From assembly GCF_019428685.1 (NCBI RefSeq), contig NZ_CP080096.1, positions 2,108,001 through 2,172,000 on the forward strand: DNA of 64,000 bases, given 5' to 3'. Source of the DNA: Paraburkholderia edwinii. Lineage in GTDB: Bacteria > Pseudomonadota > Gammaproteobacteria > Burkholderiales > Burkholderiaceae. A model generated the notes under the pieces. The model did no database searches, had not been told where the DNA came from, and worked only from the letters and a program-made list of their open reading frames with translations. Of this stretch, positions 9,001 through 17,319 are shown piece after piece. Within the stretch, counting starts at the first letter, position 1, and each line of letters opens with the position of its first letter. A program made the translations under genes and the position numbers.

Positions 9001-10975
9001 GCCGGGGCAGCCTTATCCGGCGCAGGGGGATGCGGGCGTGTCCTATTCGGCGCCGACGTATCCGGCGCCGGGCAGCTATCCGCAAGGCAACGGCTACGCG
9101 CAAGCCGCATCGATGCCGCCATCGACGTATTCGCAGCCGCAACCCTACGCGCAGCCGCAACCGTACGCGCAGCCGGCGACGGGCTACGCCCAGCCGGGCG
9201 GCTACGCGCCGCAGCCAGGCGACGGATATGTCAGCACGCCATGGCCGATGTCGCCGCAAGCCGTGCAGGCAACGCAAGCGCAAGCCAATGCCGCGGCCGG
9301 CAACTATCCGCAGGGCGGCGCCGGTACCGCGAAGCGGCGCACGTCCGGCAAGAACGCGCGCGGCACGGCGACCCGCACCACGCAGAACGCGGGTGTGCCG
9401 AACGCGTACCCGCCTGCTTATCCGCAGCAGGGTTACGGACAGCAAGGCTATCCGCAGCAGGGCTATCAACAACCGGGTTATCCGCAGCAAGGCTACGCGC
9501 AAGGGTATCCGCAACAAGACTATCCACAGCAGACCTACGGCCAGCAGCCGTACCCGCCGCAGCAACCTTATCCGCAGCAACCGCAGCAATACGCCGCACA
9601 GGCGTATCAACCGCAACCCTACGTGCCGCAGCCGGTCCCACAGGGCTACACGAACCAGGGCTACGGCCTCGTGCCCTACGTGCCGCAACCGCCTGCGCCC
9701 GCGCCGCGCATGAACGCGCCAAGCCAGTACGCGCCGTACCAGCCGCAAGCCGCCGCTGCGCAACCGCTATCGCCGGCCGCGCAACAGACGATGACCGTCG
9801 AAGAAGAACTCGCGCAGATCAACCGCGCACAGACGAGCACCGCAAGCGGCGGCATCCTGTTTCGCAACCGCAACGGCGAAGAGGGCCTGTCGAACCTGAA
9901 CGACATTGAGGCGCCGCTCGAAGGCCGCATTCACGCCGGCGACGGCCACGTCGTCATTACCGCCACGCCGGTGTCGCTCGATGCCGGCACTTCCGACGCG
10001 TCGCCGAACACGCTCGCGCGCTTCGGCTCCGGCGCGTTCCTGCGCAACACGACGCCGTCCGGCTCGCAGCATGCGGCCGGCGTCGGCGTGTCGCTCGGCT
10101 ACGACATCCGCGGGTTGAAAGCGGACGTCGGCGCGACGCCGTTCGGCTTTCGCGAGCAGAACGTCGTCGGCGGGCTGCAATACAGCGGCGGGCTGACCGA
10201 TCAGGTGTCGTACAAGCTGACCGCGGGCCGGCGCGCCGTCACCGACAGTCTGTTGTCGTACGCCGGCACGAAGGACGATGCGACCGGGCAGGAATGGGGC
10301 GGCGTCACGCAGAACGGACTGCGCGGCGATCTCGCGTGGGACGACGGCACGAACGGCGTCTACCTGAACGGCGAGTTCCAGTATCTCGAAGGCCACAACG
10401 TGAAGAGCAACACGGCCGGCAAGGGCGGCGGCGGGTTCTACACGCGTCTCTACAAGGACGAGGACTCGACTTTCACCGCCGGCGTCAACACGACCGTGAT
10501 GCACTACGCGAACAACCTGTCGTTCTTCACGCTCGGCCAGGGCGGCTACTTCAGCCCGCAGCAGTACGTGATCCTGAATGTGCCGATTCGCTGGACGGGC
10601 AAGAACGGCCGCTTTGCGTACGACTTCGGCGGCTCGCTCGGCGTACAGCACTACCGGCAGGACAGTTCGCCGTACTACCCGTTGAATTCACAGGAGCAAT
10701 TGTCGGCTGCCAGCCAGAACCTCGCGCCGGATCCGGGCGCCGTCTATCCGTCGCAAAGCCACACGGGCGTGTCGTATTCGATCGACGCGGTCGGCGAATA
10801 TCAGCTTGCGCCGCAGTTGACGGTGGGCGCGTCCGCGTCGTTTGGCAATGCGTACGAGTATCGCGAGTTTGTCGGCGCGGTCTACGTGCGCTACGCGTTC
10901 ACGAAGCAGAGCGGCTATTCGACGACGTTCCCGCCGACGTCGCTTACGTCGCCATACTTGCGGGCGAATTATTGA
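6044..10975 (+). CDS. bcsC: Cellulose synthase outer-membrane export protein BcsC
   Basis: Periplasmic TPR scaffold plus outer-membrane barrel through which cellulose leaves the cell. ATG 6044, preceded by GGGAGA, gives 1643 aa with a signal peptide ending near AARAQA. Residues about 35-850 are TPR repeats. Residues about 855-1245 (8600-9780) form a Pro/Gln/Tyr/Gly-rich linker with many YPQQGY, YAQPQP and YGQQ-type units. From EEELAQINRAQTS the conserved BCSC_C barrel begins and runs to the terminal SPYLRANY; an aromatic C-terminal residue is typical of outer-membrane proteins. E. coli BcsC is about 1150 aa, so the linker accounts for most of the extra length. The 3' end overlaps the convergent gene by 32 bases. 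Confidence 0.95.
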   Translation: MLTRPRALVIGVLLAFGAGAAPMAARAQAQPGAQAGTPTPANDPLKVLIDQGKYWQAHKRGDLAEQAWQKVLRIDPKQPDALYGMGIVLADRKDGSGAQQYLARLRAVAPDYPSIGELARRLGEASPTDQAVNDARRLAQSGQAASAAQQYRQALGTKPTDPQLALEYYQTLGGTPQGWEEARRGLEQLAREHPEDPRFALAYAQQLTYREANRRDGIARLAQLANDPTVGAQAKASWRQALLWLGVRASDAPLFQAYLNVVPDDAPVKARADSIADQDRRGRERAQQDATVDARGRTIAEGFAALDRGDLVVAKARFSSVLASAPNDADALGGMGVAYLKQEQFKEAHDYLQRASQAGGAARWREALNSASYWMYTSEGLGEQSNGNFSQARASFERAIPLSPSDVTAQTALGDLLLQTGDPRGAEAAFRMALRRQADNPDAIRGLVGALAAQGRGDEALAFANQLTDEQRAKVGGADKLRGAAQAAQARAAEARGDLGSARTLYEDALQGNPDDPWLRLDLARIYAKQGAYANAKSMMDGLVALHPDMPDALYASALLAADMQDWRYGLSQLDRIPVNKRTLPMTVLQHRLWVHQQADEATALARSGRAAQGRALLQAAEPVAGQDPELIGVIANGYVNTGDPGRALMIVRNALARAPGDANLLLMDAGILLNTGQDAELGEVMRRLASMPLSAQQRRDFERVNVAIVVRRTDALRQSNDLASAYDVLGPWLAARPNDPELLAALARLYTAAKDNSNALATYRLALAQRPGDVGLLTAAAGAATSMRDFDYAESAIRQALAVAPNNFDVLAAAGRMYRAQGKDTLAAQYLRRALLAQSGALAAPGAQGAQGAQSGWNVPLRPSGPIPPPGTNPFSNKVTGEAGDVPALPMAALSLSSSLSQPYPMPDMPAYLPPMQPAQDAPYVAAAPAMPMNPIAPAMPGAPAVPAGRSADAMAASAQLAAAPDTDGYGPDQYGSSQSGGGLAPGQPYPAQGDAGVSYSAPTYPAPGSYPQGNGYAQAASMPPSTYSQPQPYAQPQPYAQPATGYAQPGGYAPQPGDGYVSTPWPMSPQAVQATQAQANAAAGNYPQGGAGTAKRRTSGKNARGTATRTTQNAGVPNAYPPAYPQQGYGQQGYPQQGYQQPGYPQQGYAQGYPQQDYPQQTYGQQPYPPQQPYPQQPQQYAAQAYQPQPYVPQPVPQGYTNQGYGLVPYVPQPPAPAPRMNAPSQYAPYQPQAAAAQPLSPAAQQTMTVEEELAQINRAQTSTASGGILFRNRNGEEGLSNLNDIEAPLEGRIHAGDGHVVITATPVSLDAGTSDASPNTLARFGSGAFLRNTTPSGSQHAAGVGVSLGYDIRGLKADVGATPFGFREQNVVGGLQYSGGLTDQVSYKLTAGRRAVTDSLLSYAGTKDDATGQEWGGVTQNGLRGDLAWDDGTNGVYLNGEFQYLEGHNVKSNTAGKGGGGFYTRLYKDEDSTFTAGVNTTVMHYANNLSFFTLGQGGYFSPQQYVILNVPIRWTGKNGRFAYDFGGSLGVQHYRQDSSPYYPLNSQEQLSAASQNLAPDPGAVYPSQSHTGVSYSIDAVGEYQLAPQLTVGASASFGNAYEYREFVGAVYVRYAFTKQSGYSTTFPPTSLTSPYLRANY

Positions 10976-12554
10976 GGCTTCGCGCGCCGTTTGACAGGTG
11001 TTCGCGCAGCGCGCGGCAGACCTCGGCGATCACCGCCTCCCAGTCGCCGCCACGGCGCTGCCGGAAAATGCGCACGACGTGCGGATACCACGGCGAATCG
11101 GCACGCTGCCGTAGCCAGCGCCAGCACGTGTCGTATCGGTTGAGCAGCCAAACCGGCTTGCCTGTCGACGCGGCGAGATGGACGATCGACGTATCAACGC
11201 TGATCACCAGATCGAGATGAGCGACGAACGCGGCGGTATCCGCGAAATCAGCGAATTCGCGGCTCGGATCCACGAGGCGCGTGCGCAACGGACTGTCCGC
11301 AAGCTGGGCGACTGCCGCTTCGCCCTTTTGCAGGCTGTAGAAATCGATACCGGGTATCTGAAGCAGCGGCGCATAGTGCTCGAACGGCATGCTGCGGCGC
11401 TTGTCCATTTCATGCGAAGTCGCGTTCCCAAGCCGCGGATTGCCAGCCCACGCGAGTCCGATCCGCAGTCGCCGGGCGTCGCTACAGTCGAGCCGCGCGC
11501 GCCAGCGCTCGGCTAACGCTGGATTGGCCGAGAGATAGGGCAACTGTGTCGGTATCGAATCGAGCGACGTTTTCAGCGCAAGAGGCAAACTCATCAATGG
11601 GCAATGAAAGTCGTGCGGCGGACGCGGTTGACCCTGCGTAATGACTTCATGTGGACCGTCGAGCGTCGACATCAGGCGGCGCAATTCCGGTTGAACCTCG
11701 ATCACTACGCGTGCGCCGTGTGTGGCGACGGGAGCTGCAAAGCGGCAAAACTGCAACGTGTCGCCGAACCCGCCCTCCGCATGTAGCAGAATTGTTTTTC
11801 CCGCTAACGATTCATGCCCTAACCACAGACGGCCTTCGACGCTGGGCTGCAGCCCCTGAGCGTACGTGCCGGTACGCCAGCGCCACTCGTACTTCTCCCA
11901 GCCTTTCGCATAGTCGCCGATCAACAGGCGGCAGAGACTTTCGTTCCAGTGCGCGTCGGCGTCGTGCGGCATGATTCTTTGCGCATCGGCATAGGCGCGC
12001 AGTGCTTCCGCGTGGCGGCCGAGCGCCTCGAGCGCGTTGCCCCGGTTACTGTGCGCCGTGCCGCACAGCGGGTTAAGGCTTATCGCGTGGTCGAAGCTTG
12101 CGAGCGCTGCGTCATACCGGTGCAAGTCGCCCAGCACATTGCCGCGATTGTTGAACGCGTCGGCGGAGTCGGATCGGATCGCAAGCGCCGCGTCGAAGCT
12201 TGCGAGCGCTTCATGATGGCGTTTGAGCGCGCGAAGCGCGATGCCGCGATTGAACCAGGCTTCGAAGAATTGAGGCGCCAGCGCAAGCGCCTTTCCGTAG
12301 GCGGCCACCTCTTCAGGGATACGGCCGAGCTCGCGTAGCGAAATCCCGATGTTGAACCATGTAACGGGGCGTTCACCGGTCGAGCGATTCATCTCGTGTA
12401 ATGCATCCAGCACGGCTTCGAAATCGCATGTTTCGAGAGGCTGCGGGCCTGCTGCGTCGCGTTGCGTGTCAGGCAGAGGAGCGCATGACGCGTTCGCTTT
12501 TTTCTTGCGACGAACTGCGGGATTCGTGGATCTTCGATTGGTAGGGGGAGGCAT
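10944..12554 (-). CDS. TPR protein with glycosyltransferase family 9-like C-terminal domain
   Basis: 536-aa cytosolic-looking protein with no signal peptide. Residues about 50-190 are tandem TPRs (for example AWFNRGIALRALKRHHEALA and AFNNRGNVLGDLHRYDAALA). The second half resembles heptosyltransferase/GT9-like domains often fused to TPRs: a GEGGFGDTLQF-like loop is present as AEGGFGDTLQF, then GLAWAGNP and the late motif DTSIVHLAASTGKPVW. The substrate is unknown. It is convergent with bcsC and overlaps its end, so nothing ties it to cellulose except position. ATG 12554 is preceded only by a weak GAAAG-type site, so the exact start is less sure. Confidence 0.85.
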   Translation of the reverse strand: MPPPTNRRSTNPAVRRKKKANASCAPLPDTQRDAAGPQPLETCDFEAVLDALHEMNRSTGERPVTWFNIGISLRELGRIPEEVAAYGKALALAPQFFEAWFNRGIALRALKRHHEALASFDAALAIRSDSADAFNNRGNVLGDLHRYDAALASFDHAISLNPLCGTAHSNRGNALEALGRHAEALRAYADAQRIMPHDADAHWNESLCRLLIGDYAKGWEKYEWRWRTGTYAQGLQPSVEGRLWLGHESLAGKTILLHAEGGFGDTLQFCRFAAPVATHGARVVIEVQPELRRLMSTLDGPHEVITQGQPRPPHDFHCPLMSLPLALKTSLDSIPTQLPYLSANPALAERWRARLDCSDARRLRIGLAWAGNPRLGNATSHEMDKRRSMPFEHYAPLLQIPGIDFYSLQKGEAAVAQLADSPLRTRLVDPSREFADFADTAAFVAHLDLVISVDTSIVHLAASTGKPVWLLNRYDTCWRWLRQRADSPWYPHVVRIFRQRRGGDWEAVIAEVCRALREHLSNGARSLNNSPASMAT

Positions 12555-12695
12555 CGTCTTTCAACAAACTAATTGAAAGCGGCCATTCTTCGTTACGCCG
12601 CAAGACACCAGGTGGTGGCCTGCCATGACGTATCCGATACGAACCATCCTGTGCCGCAGGACATGCGGCTTTGCGCTCGATCGACGATGACGCGC

Positions 12696-13778
12696 TCACG
12701 GCACCACCGATAAAAACAGATACGCCGCGAACAGCGACAGATGCACGGCGCCCTGCAGAATCGTCGTGCGCCCGGTGCTAAGCGTCAGCGTGCCGACGAT
12801 CAGCGTGAGGATCAGCATCACCGTGTCCTTGCCGTCGATGCCGAGCACGAGCGCCTGGCCGGTCCACAGGATCACGACCGCCACCGTCGGAATCGTGAGC
12901 CCGATACTCGCGAGCGCGGAGCCGAGCGCAAGATTCAGGCTCGTCTGCAGACGGTCCGCGCGCGCCGCGCGTACTGCGGCAAACCCTTCGGGCAGCAGCA
13001 CGAGCGCCGCGATCACGATACCGACGACGGCCGGCGGCGCGCCCGCGTCGGCGACCGCGCGTTCGATCGACGGCGACAGCAGCTTCGCGAGCAGTACGAC
13101 AGCCACCAGCGACACGAACAGCAGCACGAGGCTCAGCAGCGCGACCGCACCGCTTGGCGGCGCGGCATGCGCATCTTCGCCGGGCGCGTCGGCCAGAAAA
13201 TAATCGCGATGGCGCACGGTCTGCACGAACACGAATACGCCATACAGCACCAGTGACGACACGCCCGCGAACGCAAGCTGCGACGGCGACAACAGGGGGC
13301 CCGGGTTGGTGCGCGTGAAGTTCGGCATCACGAGCGTGAGCACGGATAGCGAGGCGAGCACCGCGAGCGCCGCGCTCGCGCCGCGAATCTGGAAACCCTG
13401 CTCGCGATGGCGCAGCCCGCCGACCAGCAGGCAGATGCCGACAATGCCGTTGCAGACGATCATCACGGCGGCGAACACCGTGTCGCGCGCGAGCCCCGCT
13501 TTCTCGGGCCCCGACGACAACATCACGGAGACAATCAGCGCGACTTCGATCACGGTCACAGCGACCGCGAGCACGAGCGTGCCGAACGGTTCGCCCACAC
13601 GATGCGCGACGACTTCCGCATGGTGGACACCCGCAAACACCGAGCCGGCGAGCGCAATGCCGACCAGCGCGAGCAGCGCGCCGTGGCCGGGCAGCGCCAG
13701 CGCGGCGCCGAACACAATCCACGCGGCGATCGGCGTAACGACGGTCCAGCGAGGCAGCACGGACGATGAAGTGGCCAT
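12696..13778 (-). CDS. chaA: ChaA-type sodium-calcium/proton antiporter
   Basis: 360-aa integral membrane cation/proton antiporter of the CAX superfamily, about the length of E. coli ChaA (366 aa). Two related repeats are visible: FAGVHHAEVVAHRVGEPFGT followed by AVTVIEVALIVSVML, and LLPEGFAAVRAARADRLQTS followed by LNLALGSALASIGLTIP, with the acidic residues expected to carry cations. ATG 13778 has AAAGGA eight bases upstream, better than the upstream in-frame start, which would add 21 residues of poor character. It is divergent from the acyl-CoA dehydrogenase gene across a short AT-rich region. Export of sodium, calcium or potassium is inferred from the family. Confidence 0.9.
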   Translation of the reverse strand: MATSSSVLPRWTVVTPIAAWIVFGAALALPGHGALLALVGIALAGSVFAGVHHAEVVAHRVGEPFGTLVLAVAVTVIEVALIVSVMLSSGPEKAGLARDTVFAAVMIVCNGIVGICLLVGGLRHREQGFQIRGASAALAVLASLSVLTLVMPNFTRTNPGPLLSPSQLAFAGVSSLVLYGVFVFVQTVRHRDYFLADAPGEDAHAAPPSGAVALLSLVLLFVSLVAVVLLAKLLSPSIERAVADAGAPPAVVGIVIAALVLLPEGFAAVRAARADRLQTSLNLALGSALASIGLTIPTVAVVILWTGQALVLGIDGKDTVMLILTLIVGTLTLSTGRTTILQGAVHLSLFAAYLFLSVVP

Positions 13779-13854
13779 TCGTTGAGTCCTTTTGTTATAG
13801 GGTGAGTTGCGTTGGAACTGCTCGCACGCAACCTCGCCCACAATTCATGTCTTA

Positions 13855-13933
13855 GATTAAGAATGTACTCTAATGCATTGAAATATAATAACCTTTATTG
13901 TTCTGAGAGTGGCAATTCAGGAGACGCACCGCG
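13855..13933. promoter_or_regulatory. AT-rich divergent promoter region
   Basis: Between the divergent chaA and acyl-CoA dehydrogenase genes the base composition drops sharply to AT-rich, with a perfect TATAAT at 13884-13889 facing the dehydrogenase. No convincing TTGACA-like box sits 16-18 bases upstream of it, so the assignment rests on the -10 element and the AT-rich context only. Confidence 0.45.
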
Positions 13934-15088
13934 ATGATCAGAGATCAGGAAACGCTGAAGCTGCTGCTCGACAGCATTACACGCTTCGTCCGTGAACGGC
14001 TTGTGCCGAACGAGGAAATCGTCGCTCAGACCGACCAGATTCCGGCCGGGCTGCTGCAGGAAATGAAGGACCTCGGCCTTTTCGGCCTTTGCCTACCCGA
14101 AGAATACGGCGGCTTGGGACTCACGATGGAGGAAGAAGTGCTCGTCGCGTTCGAACTTGGCAAAACATCGCCGGCGTTTCGTTCGGCAGTCGGCAGCAAC
14201 AATGGCATCGGCTCGACCGGTATCGTGCTCGATGGCACGCCGGCGCAGAAGCAGACGTATCTACCGCGCCTCGCAAGCGGCGAGCTGATCGGCTCGTTCT
14301 GCCTGACTGAGCCCGAAGCCGGTTCGGACGCCGCATCGTTGCGCACCAGCGCCGTGCGCGATGGCGACCACTACGTACTCAACGGCACCAAGCGCTTCAT
14401 CACGAATGCGCCCGAAGCGGGACTGTTCACCGTGATGGCGCGTACCGATGCGGCAGGCAAGGGCGCGGCTGCGATATCGGCGTTTCTCGTCGAAGCGGGC
14501 ACACCTGGCCTGTCGCTTGGCAAGATTGACCAGAAAATGGGCCACAAGGGCGCGCACACCTGCGATGTGATCTTCGACAATTGCCGGGTGAGTGCCGCGA
14601 ACCTGATCGGCGAGCGTGAGGGCGTCGGCTTCAAGACCGCGATGAAGGTGCTCGACAAAGGGCGTCTGCATATTGCGGCGATTGCGACCGGCGCCGCCCA
14701 GCGCATGCTCGACGACGCGCTGCGTTATGCGATCGAGCGCAAGCAGTTCGGCAAGCCGATCGTCGAATTCGAACTGATCCAGGCGATGCTTGCCGACAGC
14801 CGCGCGGAAATCTATGCGTCGCGCTGCATGATCGTCGATGCGGCGCGGCGGCGCGATAGCGGCGAACGCGTCACGATCGACGCGTCGTGCGCGAAGATGT
14901 TCGCGACGGAAATGTGCGGGCGAGTGGCGGACCGCGCGGTGCAGATCTTTGGCGGGGCGGGCTATATGGCCGACTACGGCATCGAGCGCTTTTACCGCGA
15001 CGTGCGGCTCTTTCGCATCTACGAAGGCACGACGCAGATCCAGCAGATCGTGATTGCGCGCGAGATGCGGCGGGAGCTCGAAAGCTGA
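13934..15088 (+). CDS. Acyl-CoA dehydrogenase (short/medium-chain type)
   Basis: FAD-dependent flavoenzyme that introduces the alpha-beta double bond into acyl-CoA, passing electrons to ETF. At 384 aa it has standard family length. Signatures seen: CLTEPEAGSDAASLRT (FAD/substrate site) and the C-terminal QIFGGAGYMADYGIERFYRD, followed by RIYEGTTQIQ, whose Glu is the catalytic base in most members of this class. CAGGAG lies upstream of ATG 13934. No partner enzymes for beta-oxidation or amino-acid breakdown are adjacent, so the acyl chain specificity cannot be assigned. Confidence 0.93.
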   Translation: MIRDQETLKLLLDSITRFVRERLVPNEEIVAQTDQIPAGLLQEMKDLGLFGLCLPEEYGGLGLTMEEEVLVAFELGKTSPAFRSAVGSNNGIGSTGIVLDGTPAQKQTYLPRLASGELIGSFCLTEPEAGSDAASLRTSAVRDGDHYVLNGTKRFITNAPEAGLFTVMARTDAAGKGAAAISAFLVEAGTPGLSLGKIDQKMGHKGAHTCDVIFDNCRVSAANLIGEREGVGFKTAMKVLDKGRLHIAAIATGAAQRMLDDALRYAIERKQFGKPIVEFELIQAMLADSRAEIYASRCMIVDAARRRDSGERVTIDASCAKMFATEMCGRVADRAVQIFGGAGYMADYGIERFYRDVRLFRIYEGTTQIQQIVIAREMRRELES

Positions 15089-15192
15089 GCGAGAACTAAA
15101 GGGAAACCGGGGGAAGGGAATTGAACGGAAGCGGAACCGCTAGGCACCGCCCTTCACGAAGAAGAGCGGCGCGTGCTTCGATACAGGACGCC

Positions 15193-15561
15193 TTATTGGC
15201 CGACCGGGCGGATCGTCAGATCGTTCTTGACGTTCTTCACACCCGCTACGCCTTGCGCGACCTGCGTGGACTGGTCGACTTGCGGCTGCTCAGGCACCGA
15301 GCCTTCGAGCCACACGTCGCCGGTGCTCGCGTTAGCACGGACGATGATATTTGCGGCGCTAACGCCCTTAGCCTTTGCGAGTGCGCCGCGTACCTTGCGT
15401 GCGAGTGCACGGTCGGCTTTCTTCATTGCCTTGTGCTGCTGCTTCGCGCTCGGCTGCGTGCTCATGTCCGCGCCGGTATCGCTTGCCTGCGAATACGCGT
15501 TGAGCGACGCGAGCACGATCAGTGCGCCACCTACCACCTTGATTGCCTGGATCGCCTTCAT
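15193..15561 (-). CDS. Periplasmic BON-domain protein
   Basis: 122-aa small secreted protein. An N-terminal signal peptide (MKAIQAIKVVGGALIVLAS to AYSQA) is followed by a short charged segment and one BON domain: residues from ALARKVRGALAKA through VWLEGSVPEQPQ to VKNVKNDLTIRP show the alternating glycine/hydrophobic pattern of BON repeats, which bind phospholipid surfaces. ATG 15561 has a strong AGGAGA site. Convergent with the acyl-CoA dehydrogenase gene. Role is probably envelope maintenance or osmotic stress, by analogy to OsmY-type proteins. Confidence 0.85.
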   Translation of the reverse strand: MKAIQAIKVVGGALIVLASLNAYSQASDTGADMSTQPSAKQQHKAMKKADRALARKVRGALAKAKGVSAANIIVRANASTGDVWLEGSVPEQPQVDQSTQVAQGVAGVKNVKNDLTIRPVGQ

Positions 15562-15910
15562 TCACTTTCTCCTGTTGTCATGCTTAAGCGACGGTCTGCC
15601 CCGGAATGGGGGACCACTGCACTGCCAACTTCTGTACTTCTGGGATGAAAACGCGTGGAACGGTTCTGCGGTGTACGGCGAAATACGGGTGAAAACCCGA
15701 ACGCGACCTGACGACAAACTGTGTTGACCCGCTGTTACGGCGGCCATGCAGGTGTCTGTCGGAGTGTAAAGATACCGCAATTGGTTCCACAGTGATCGCT
15801 TACGGAAAGCGACTGAGGTTTTGACACAACGGATTTAGCGAAGACGCGCAAACGATGTTGCTTTCGGGCACACGGCGCGGTTCGCTAAACGCGCATCGCG
15901 AGAAATACTA
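15562..15910. other. Gene-free stretch between divergent BON and DNA glycosylase genes
   Basis: About 350 bases with no convincing gene; a 72-codon minus-strand frame here lacks a ribosome site and family resemblance. The right half is less GC-rich. A TTGACA appears near 15822 but no matching -10 box follows at the right distance. It presumably holds the promoters of both divergent genes. Confidence 0.4.
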
Positions 15911-16561
15911 ATGAGCGCAAAAACATGGCATATCGCGCCGCTCGGACGCACGGCATTGCCGGTCGACGCGACTGAACTCGCGCGCTATCTGGTCGGCAAG
16001 TGCCTCGTGCACGACATGCCCGAAGGGCGCATCAGCGGCCGCATCGTCGAGACCGAGGCGTATCCGGTCGGCGACTCGACCGGATACGCGTTTATCGGCC
16101 GCCGCCAGTACAACGAAGCGTTGTTTCTTTCGCCGGGGCACGCCTATGTGCGGCTCACTTACGGTGCGTCCTACATGTTGAACGTGTCTGCCGAAGAAGA
16201 GGACGTCGGCGCCGGCGTGCTGTTGCGCGCGGTCGAACCGCTCGACGGCATCGCGCAGATGCAGGCGCGCCGCCCCGGCATCAAACTGCGCGACCTCGCG
16301 CGCGGACCCGGCCGGCTCACGGTGGCGTTCGGTGTCGGGCCGTCGCTGAACGGCGTCGATCTTTGCACGGGCAAAACGCTGTGGCTTGGCGCGATGACGC
16401 ACGCGAAGGCCACACCCGTTGCAGTGACGACGCGTATCGGCCTGTCGCGCGAAATGCATCGGCCGCTGCGTTTCTACGAACCCGATAGCCCATTCGTCAG
16501 CGGTCCTCGCAAGCTCTTGATGCCGGGCGGATTAGCCATCGATACCGAAAGCAAAAAGTAA
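15911..16561 (+). CDS. mpg: DNA-3-methyladenine glycosylase (AAG/MPG family)
   Basis: Monofunctional base-excision repair glycosylase that removes alkylated purines. At 216 aa it matches bacterial AAG-fold enzymes. The catalytic glutamate lies in [10 protein letters not shown], equivalent to the ETEAY motif of human AAG. Also present are [13 protein letters not shown] with the following TYG, and the late ARGPGRLT segment of the substrate pocket. The region between them ([14 protein letters not shown]) is slightly divergent from the usual ASHAFRGRT. Start ATG 15911 lacks a strong ribosome site. It stands alone; no ada/alkB genes are adjacent. Confidence 0.88.
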   Translation: MSAKTWHIAPLGRTALPVDATELARYLVGKCLVHDMPEGRISGRIVETEAYPVGDSTGYAFIGRRQYNEALFLSPGHAYVRLTYGASYMLNVSAEEEDVGAGVLLRAVEPLDGIAQMQARRPGIKLRDLARGPGRLTVAFGVGPSLNGVDLCTGKTLWLGAMTHAKATPVAVTTRIGLSREMHRPLRFYEPDSPFVSGPRKLLMPGGLAIDTESKK

Positions 16562-16677
16562 GCGTCGCTTGACGCATGACCTGCCACGCGATCTGAAGCT
16601 ATTCCTTCGCCATTTCCGAAGACATGTTGAAAGGCTACGAACCATTGCAAATTGCGCAATTAAGATTATTCGGGATT

Positions 16678-16710
16678 AGGGTTTTCCCTTAGAGAGTCAC
16701 TGCCTAGAAT
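16678..16710 (+). promoter_or_regulatory. Probable promoter of the DUF4148 gene with AGGGTTTTCCCT palindrome
   Basis: A perfect 12-base dyad AGGG-TTTT-CCCT (16678-16689) sits where a -35 box would be, 15 bases before a good -10 match TAGAAT (16705-16710). The GGAGG ribosome site of the DUF4148 gene follows 50 bases later. The dyad may be a regulator site overlapping -35; this is inference from position and symmetry. Confidence 0.5.
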
Positions 16711-16772
16711 GAAGTCACTGGCTCTTGCATGGGGCGAGAAGTCAAGCAAAAAAAATGTCGGAGGTAAGGATT

Positions 16773-17108
16773 ATGAAATCGCTGATCAAGGCTGTTGCCA
16801 TTGCTGCTGTGCTGGCTGTTCCGGTGATGTCGTTCGCGCAATCGAATCCGTCGGGTCTCACGCGTGCACAGGTTCGCGAAGAACTGATTCAGCTGGAAAA
16901 GGCCGGTTATGATCCGGCGATGTCGAATGATGCGACGTATCCGGCCGATATCCAGGCTGCGGAACGTCGCGTGCAGGCCGAGAACGCGCAAGCTGCCGCG
17001 CAGCAACCGGCTGCCGATACGGGTTATGGCCCGGCGACGGGCGGCACGTCACAAACGGGTGCACCGGCGCGCCTCGATCGGGCTAATACGGTTTATTTCG
17101 GCCATTAA
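16773..17108 (+). CDS. DUF4148 small secreted protein
   Basis: 111-aa protein of the DUF4148 family, abundant in Burkholderiaceae and of unknown function. A signal peptide (MKSLIKAVAIAAVLAVPVMS to FAQ) precedes the typical LTRAQVREELIQLEKAGYDP motif and the YPADIQAAERRV segment; the remainder is Ala/Gln/Gly-rich and probably disordered. ATG 16773 is set by a near-perfect GGAGGTAAGGA just upstream; an earlier in-frame start would read through that site. The gene has its own promoter-like region upstream and a terminator-like hairpin downstream, so it is likely monocistronic. Confidence 0.9.
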   Translation: MKSLIKAVAIAAVLAVPVMSFAQSNPSGLTRAQVREELIQLEKAGYDPAMSNDATYPADIQAAERRVQAENAQAAAQQPAADTGYGPATGGTSQTGAPARLDRANTVYFGH

Positions 17109-17255
17109 TGCAGTCACCGAGCAAATGACCGAGCAAGTGACTAAGGCCGTAATGAGGCAAGCCGGCGCGCGTCGAAATAAATACGCGGGCCGGCTTAAGT
17201 CGATATAGGCATTTTCGGAACGAAAACCTCCACCGCCATGATCAATGGCGGCTTC

Positions 17256-17285
17256 GCCCAAGCCGTTCGGATTGGGCCTCTTTTT
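17256..17285 (+). terminator. Intrinsic terminator downstream of the DUF4148 gene
   Basis: GCCCAA (17256-17261) pairs with TTGGGC (17272-17277) around a 10-base loop and is followed by CTCTTTTT, the T-tract expected for rightward transcription. Just upstream are two more inverted repeats: CCGCCAT/ATGGCGG with a 5-base loop (17233-17251) and AAGCCGGC/GCCGGCTT (17159-17196). The cluster of hairpins ends the DUF4148 transcript before the convergent CBS gene. Confidence 0.65.
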
Positions 17286-17319
17286 CCGCTAACCGCTCAG
17301 CACGCGGCGTCGCGAGAAA

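Noticed and set aside
15822..15850. TTGACA near 15822 as promoter for the DNA glycosylase gene
   Set aside because: No acceptable -10 element 16-18 bases downstream.
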